From assembly GCA_003669575.1 (NCBI GenBank), contig QWOR01000214.1, positions 1 through 9,663 of the forward strand: a DNA stretch of 9,663 bases, read 5' to 3'. Below the pieces are notes generated by a model. That model worked only from the letters and a program-made list of their open reading frames with translations. It was not told where the DNA came from and made no database searches. This DNA is from Planctomycetota bacterium. GTDB lineage: Bacteria; Planctomycetota; Planctomycetia; Planctomycetales; Planctomycetaceae. This document shows, one piece after another, positions 6,469 to 9,663 of the stretch (positions within the stretch are counted from its first letter, which is position 1; every line of letters starts with the position of its first letter). The position numbers were made by a program, and so were the translations under genes.

Positions 6469-9400
6469 TCAATTCACGTAGAGAAACTCGTTCGTCGACA
6501 TCAGAGCCCGGCAGAATGCTTTCCATGCCAATGGACGCAACTGATCGGGCGCTGTGCCACGATCACTCAGCTGCTTCTCATAGCCGGAAATAAACTCCAG
6601 AGACGATGCCACTTCACTCGCTTCGGGGGGGCGTGAGTAGAACCGCTCGAACGCCATCGCGATCCGACCAGCATCATCGCCTGACTGTGACAGGAGCGTG
6701 CGAGAGAGTGACTCCGACTCGCGCGAGACGAGGTTGCTGTTCATCAGGAACAGGGCCTGTGGTGCCACGGTGGTCCGGTCGCGCTGGCCGCTCATCGCAC
6801 TGGGGTCACCGAAGTCGAACGCGGTCAGGTAGTCGAAGATCGCACTCCGTACGATCGGCAGATAGATCGTCCGGCGGGGTGAGTTGTAGACCTCGAGATT
6901 GATGTTCGCGGTACTGGTCACATAAGCCCGGTTCGTGGTCGGCAGCAAGGTGCCACCGATCGTGGGATCCAAGTCCCCTCCGAGGGCGAGCAGTGAATCG
7001 CGGATCGCTTCCGCTTCCAGCCGCCTGCGATTCATTCGCCACAGAAGACGATTCTCTGGGTCGGCCTCCTCTGCGGCTGCATTCCAATGAGTCGATTGCT
7101 GCCAGACAGCGGAATTGAGGATCAAGCGGTGCAGGGCCTTGATTGACCAGCCGTTCTGAACGAAGTTCATCGCCAGCCAGTCGAGCAGCTCCGGATGTGT
7201 CGGAGCTTCGCCCAGCTTGCCGAAGTTGTCGGGCGAGCGCACAAGTCCATCGCCGAAGTGAGCCTGCCAGACGCGGTTGACCAGTACCCGCGACGTGAGC
7301 GGGTGATCGGGACGTGTGAGCCACTCGGCCAGCTGCAGCCGTCCACTCACGTTTTCGGTGATTTCCGGTTCATCGCCTCGCGCCATCACATGCGGCATTC
7401 GGCGTTTGACCTCGGAGCCGAGCGTTGTGTGGCTGCCACGCAAATGAACACGCAGGTTCTGAGGCTTACCCTCGGATACCGACATGGCTTCAGGCAGCGA
7501 AGGGAGCCCCTTCGTGATCTCCGCCTTCTTGTCTCGCTGGAGCTTCAGCTCGGCTACGACAGCCTCAGAGAAGGTCGTCTCGATCTTGTCACCCGCCTTG
7601 AATGGTCCTTCGCTCTCGGTCAGTGCGATGCGGAGAGGTACCAGATCCGGTGATTCTGCTGCTGCCGCCAGATCCTGATAGCGTCGAGCGAGAGCAGCCA
7701 GAGAGTCTGGTCGCGGATCGGCCAGGAGACGTTGGGTGAGCGGGGCCTGATCCCCGGCCAGTGAGTCGAACGAGCCTTCGGTGCGATATTTCCACCACAC
7801 AGCGAAGGGGCCATCGACATTCTTGCGCTGAGCGTTGAGGTACTTGACCCAGCGAGACACGAACAGCGGCTGGAGCGAGGGAGCAGCTGCGTCGATGGGC
7901 GGGAGCGGCGAAACGCTTTCCGCCAGAGCCGGGGCCAGACAGAGCTTGTCGATATGCGGGAATGGTCCGGCGTTCTCCAGGCGGATGACATGCTTGCCCG
8001 CGGTCATCTCGGTGACGGTTTCCACGAACCATTTCTGCCCATCGGGAGTCCAGCTGCCGGTCGCTTGATTGGCGGAATCGGCTTTCAGAGGCTTCCCGTC
8101 CAGCATCAGCATTGTTGGTCGAGCGGCCGCAGCTGCGTAACGGAGATCGAACTGATATGGACCAGGCGTTTTGATCTCGATGTCGTACTCGACGAAGTTC
8201 GGTAGCTCTCCACGATTGACGAGGACCCCGATACCGGTGCCGTAAGTGGTCGTGTCCTGCTGCACATTCCCACGGGTGAAGCTTTCCGCTTCGAGCAGAA
8301 TGTTGTCAGGCTGGCCGACTCGTGCGGTGTCCTCAGCGATTGGTTTCGCGGACTGGAGTGTCTCTTCCATTCGGATCTGGCGGTCGGCAGCCAGCATGTA
8401 TGCGGCGAGCTGCAATTGCGCCTCATTCGTGACGCGGTCGGTTTCCTCTTTCACTCGATTGTTGATGGTCGACTGCACGGCGTCGGCTTCGGCCTGAATC
8501 CGGTTTCGTTCGGCCACCACCGTGGCTGTCGCGACGGGGCGCTCCTGCCAGCGGGCGACGACGTTGAAATTGTCCATCGTCTTCGAGCTTTTGAAGATCC
8601 CGGCCAGGGCGTAGTAGTCCTGAGCGGAGATCGGATCGAACTTGTGGTCGTGGCAGCGGGCGCAACCCAAGGTCATTCCCATGATCGCCTTGCCCAGCGT
8701 GTCGATCTGTTCATCGATGATGTCCATCTCCATCTTGACCGGGTCATCTTCCGCGAGCATCTTCGACCCGAGAGACAGAAATCCGGTCGAGACAATCCGT
8801 CGCAGCTGAACCTCTTCATTGTCAGAGGGGGGCAGGAGATCACCGGCGAGCTGTTCGCGAATGAACTCGTCGTATGGCACATCGCTGTTGAACGCGTTGA
8901 CCACGTAGTCGCGGTACCTCCAGGCATTCCCATATGCCAGATTCTCGTCCAGCCCGTTGGAGTCGCCGTACCTGGCAACGTCGAGCCAGTGCCGGCCCCA
9001 GCGTTCGCCGTAGTGGGGTGATGAGAGCAGGCGGTCAACAACGGATTCAAATGCTTTGGGTGAATCATCGGCCAAGAAGGCGTTCACTTCCTCGGGGGTG
9101 GGAGGAATCCCAATCAGCGCCAGCGTGGCCCGACGGATCAGTGTCCGTTTGTCGGCAATAGCATTCGGCGTGAGTTTTGATTCCTCCAGTTTCCTCAGGA
9201 TGAAGCGATCGACCGGCGTTTGAGCCCAGTGATTCACATCGGCAACAGTCGGGACCGTGACCACTTGCGGTGACCGAAACGCCCAGAAGTTACGATCCTC
9301 GTCGGTGGGCATCCGTTCGGCGCCCGTCGGACGGGGTGCTGTGGCGGACGGTTCAGAGTTGGGCCAGTGGGCGCCATCCTGAACCCATTTCGTAAAATCT

Positions 9401-9663
9401 GCGATGACCGCTTGCGAGAGCTTCTTGTTGAGTGGCATCTGCAGTGTGTCGTCGTGACGGATGGCCGGGATCAGCGTCCCTTCGTTTGGCTTGCCGGGCA
9501 CGATGGCCGGGCCACGTTCTCCACCCGTCAACAGAGAGTTCAGTGAGTCGACATGCAGGCCACTTTCCTTGGCATCCCCGCTGTGGCATTCAAAGCAGTA
9601 TTCGACCAGCACAGGGCGGATTTTCTTCTCGAAGAATTCCGAGTCCTGAGCATGAGCCCCAAC
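6469..9663 (-). CDS. Planctomycete cytochrome c-like DUF1549/DUF1553 protein, N-terminus off-window
   Basis: The reading frame enters from the right edge. It is open from 9663, and the first visible residues read VGAHA then QDSEFFEKKIRPVLVEYC, the end of a Sec-type signal peptide (AHA cleavage site) and the start of a mature protein. The GTG at 9612 is internal and not the start. Numbering from that GTG, the domains are: a cytochrome-like PSCyt1 domain (about 1-84) with heme motif CFECH (6-10) and a candidate axial Met59; DUF1549/PSCyt2 (about 118-345) with a second CxxCH, CARCH (317-321), before DHKFDPI; a charged helical, coiled-coil-like stretch (about 366-425); a CBM6/35-like beta-sandwich (about 437-560, opening with EAESF); a helical linker; and DUF1553/PSD1 (about 750-1030, with GRLQLAEWL and LVNRVWQAHFGDGLV). 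It probably lies outside the cytoplasm and may bind one or two c-type hemes and possibly a polysaccharide. Its substrate is unknown. DUF1501 follows in the likely operon. Confidence 0.96.
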   Translation of the reverse strand, partial: VGAHAQDSEFFEKKIRPVLVEYCFECHSGDAKESGLHVDSLNSLLTGGERGPAIVPGKPNEGTLIPAIRHDDTLQMPLNKKLSQAVIADFTKWVQDGAHWPNSEPSATAPRPTGAERMPTDEDRNFWAFRSPQVVTVPTVADVNHWAQTPVDRFILRKLEESKLTPNAIADKRTLIRRATLALIGIPPTPEEVNAFLADDSPKAFESVVDRLLSSPHYGERWGRHWLDVARYGDSNGLDENLAYGNAWRYRDYVVNAFNSDVPYDEFIREQLAGDLLPPSDNEEVQLRRIVSTGFLSLGSKMLAEDDPVKMEMDIIDEQIDTLGKAIMGMTLGCARCHDHKFDPISAQDYYALAGIFKSSKTMDNFNVVARWQERPVATATVVAERNRIQAEADAVQSTINNRVKEETDRVTNEAQLQLAAYMLAADRQIRMEETLQSAKPIAEDTARVGQPDNILLEAESFTRGNVQQDTTTYGTGIGVLVNRGELPNFVEYDIEIKTPGPYQFDLRYAAAAARPTMLMLDGKPLKADSANQATGSWTPDGQKWFVETVTEMTAGKHVIRLENAGPFPHIDKLCLAPALAESVSPLPPIDAAAPSLQPLFVSRWVKYLNAQRKNVDGPFAVWWKYRTEGSFDSLAGDQAPLTQRLLADPRPDSLAALARRYQDLAAAAESPDLVPLRIALTESEGPFKAGDKIETTFSEAVVAELKLQRDKKAEITKGLPSLPEAMSVSEGKPQNLRVHLRGSHTTLGSEVKRRMPHVMARGDEPEITENVSGRLQLAEWLTRPDHPLTSRVLVNRVWQAHFGDGLVRSPDNFGKLGEAPTHPELLDWLAMNFVQNGWSIKALHRLILNSAVWQQSTHWNAAAEEADPENRLLWRMNRRRLEAEAIRDSLLALGGDLDPTIGGTLLPTTNRAYVTSTANINLEVYNSPRRTIYLPIVRSAIFDYLTAFDFGDPSAMSGQRDRTTVAPQALFLMNSNLVSRESESLSRTLLSQSGDDAGRIAMAFERFYSRPPEASEVASSLEFISGYEKQLSDRGTAPDQLRPLAWKAFCRALMSTNEFLYVN

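Noticed and set aside
8416..9021. 201-codon open frame on the plus strand inside the large heme protein gene
   Set aside because: It is a mirror of conserved DUF1549 coding sequence; the repeated Val/Asp/Arg composition reflects the opposite strand.
1..9663. Mobile element, CRISPR, defence system or RNA gene
   Set aside because: No transposase, integrase, terminal inverted repeats, regularly spaced repeats, nuclease, helicase or tRNA-like folding was seen in any stretch I read.

Overview
The window looks like chromosomal DNA of a planctomycete, most likely in or near the Planctomycetaceae; the genus cannot be told from the sequence. The decisive evidence is the minus-strand pair at the right. 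It consists of a very large protein with cytochrome-c-like (CxxCH), DUF1549 and DUF1553 domains, followed by a DUF1501 protein with a twin-arginine signal. This gene pair is a hallmark of Planctomycetes, which carry many paralogues. The base composition is moderately GC-rich and coding density is high. The longest stretch without a gene is about 195 bases (1269-1463). I see no rRNA, tRNA, CRISPR array, insertion sequence, integrase or attachment site.

Left part, plus strand (1-1268). A double-domain YCII/DGPF protein, whose start is probably just off the left edge, is followed 91 bases later by a PhnB-type VOC (glyoxalase-fold) protein. Such genes often travel with ECF sigma factors, so one may lie upstream, outside the window.

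Middle part, plus strand (1464-4963). Three genes point the same way with gaps of 134 and 84 bases: a DoxX-like membrane protein with a large (about 320 residue) insertion after its first membrane helix; a 108-residue protein whose C-terminus resembles the ribosomal L7/L12 C-terminal helices; and a 542-residue polytopic membrane protein with a GT-C-like layout, read from a TTG start. They could be separate transcripts. A weak -10 element lies ahead of the 108-residue gene.

Right part, minus strand (4986-9663). The large heme protein gene starts beyond the right edge. Its visible N-terminus ends a Sec-type signal peptide (AHA before QDS). It is followed after 52 bases by the DUF1501 gene, and the two probably form an operon. 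The first would be exported unfolded and receive heme outside the cytoplasm. The second would be exported folded by Tat. The DUF1501 gene converges on the 542-residue membrane protein gene with only 22 bases between the stop codons.

Overall this is an ordinary planctomycete core or paralogue-rich region. I do not see a clear new multi-gene system. The most interesting items are lineage-specific architectures of unknown function: the DUF1549-CBM-like-DUF1553 protein with its Tat partner, the DoxX protein with its insertion, and the asymmetric YCII tandem.
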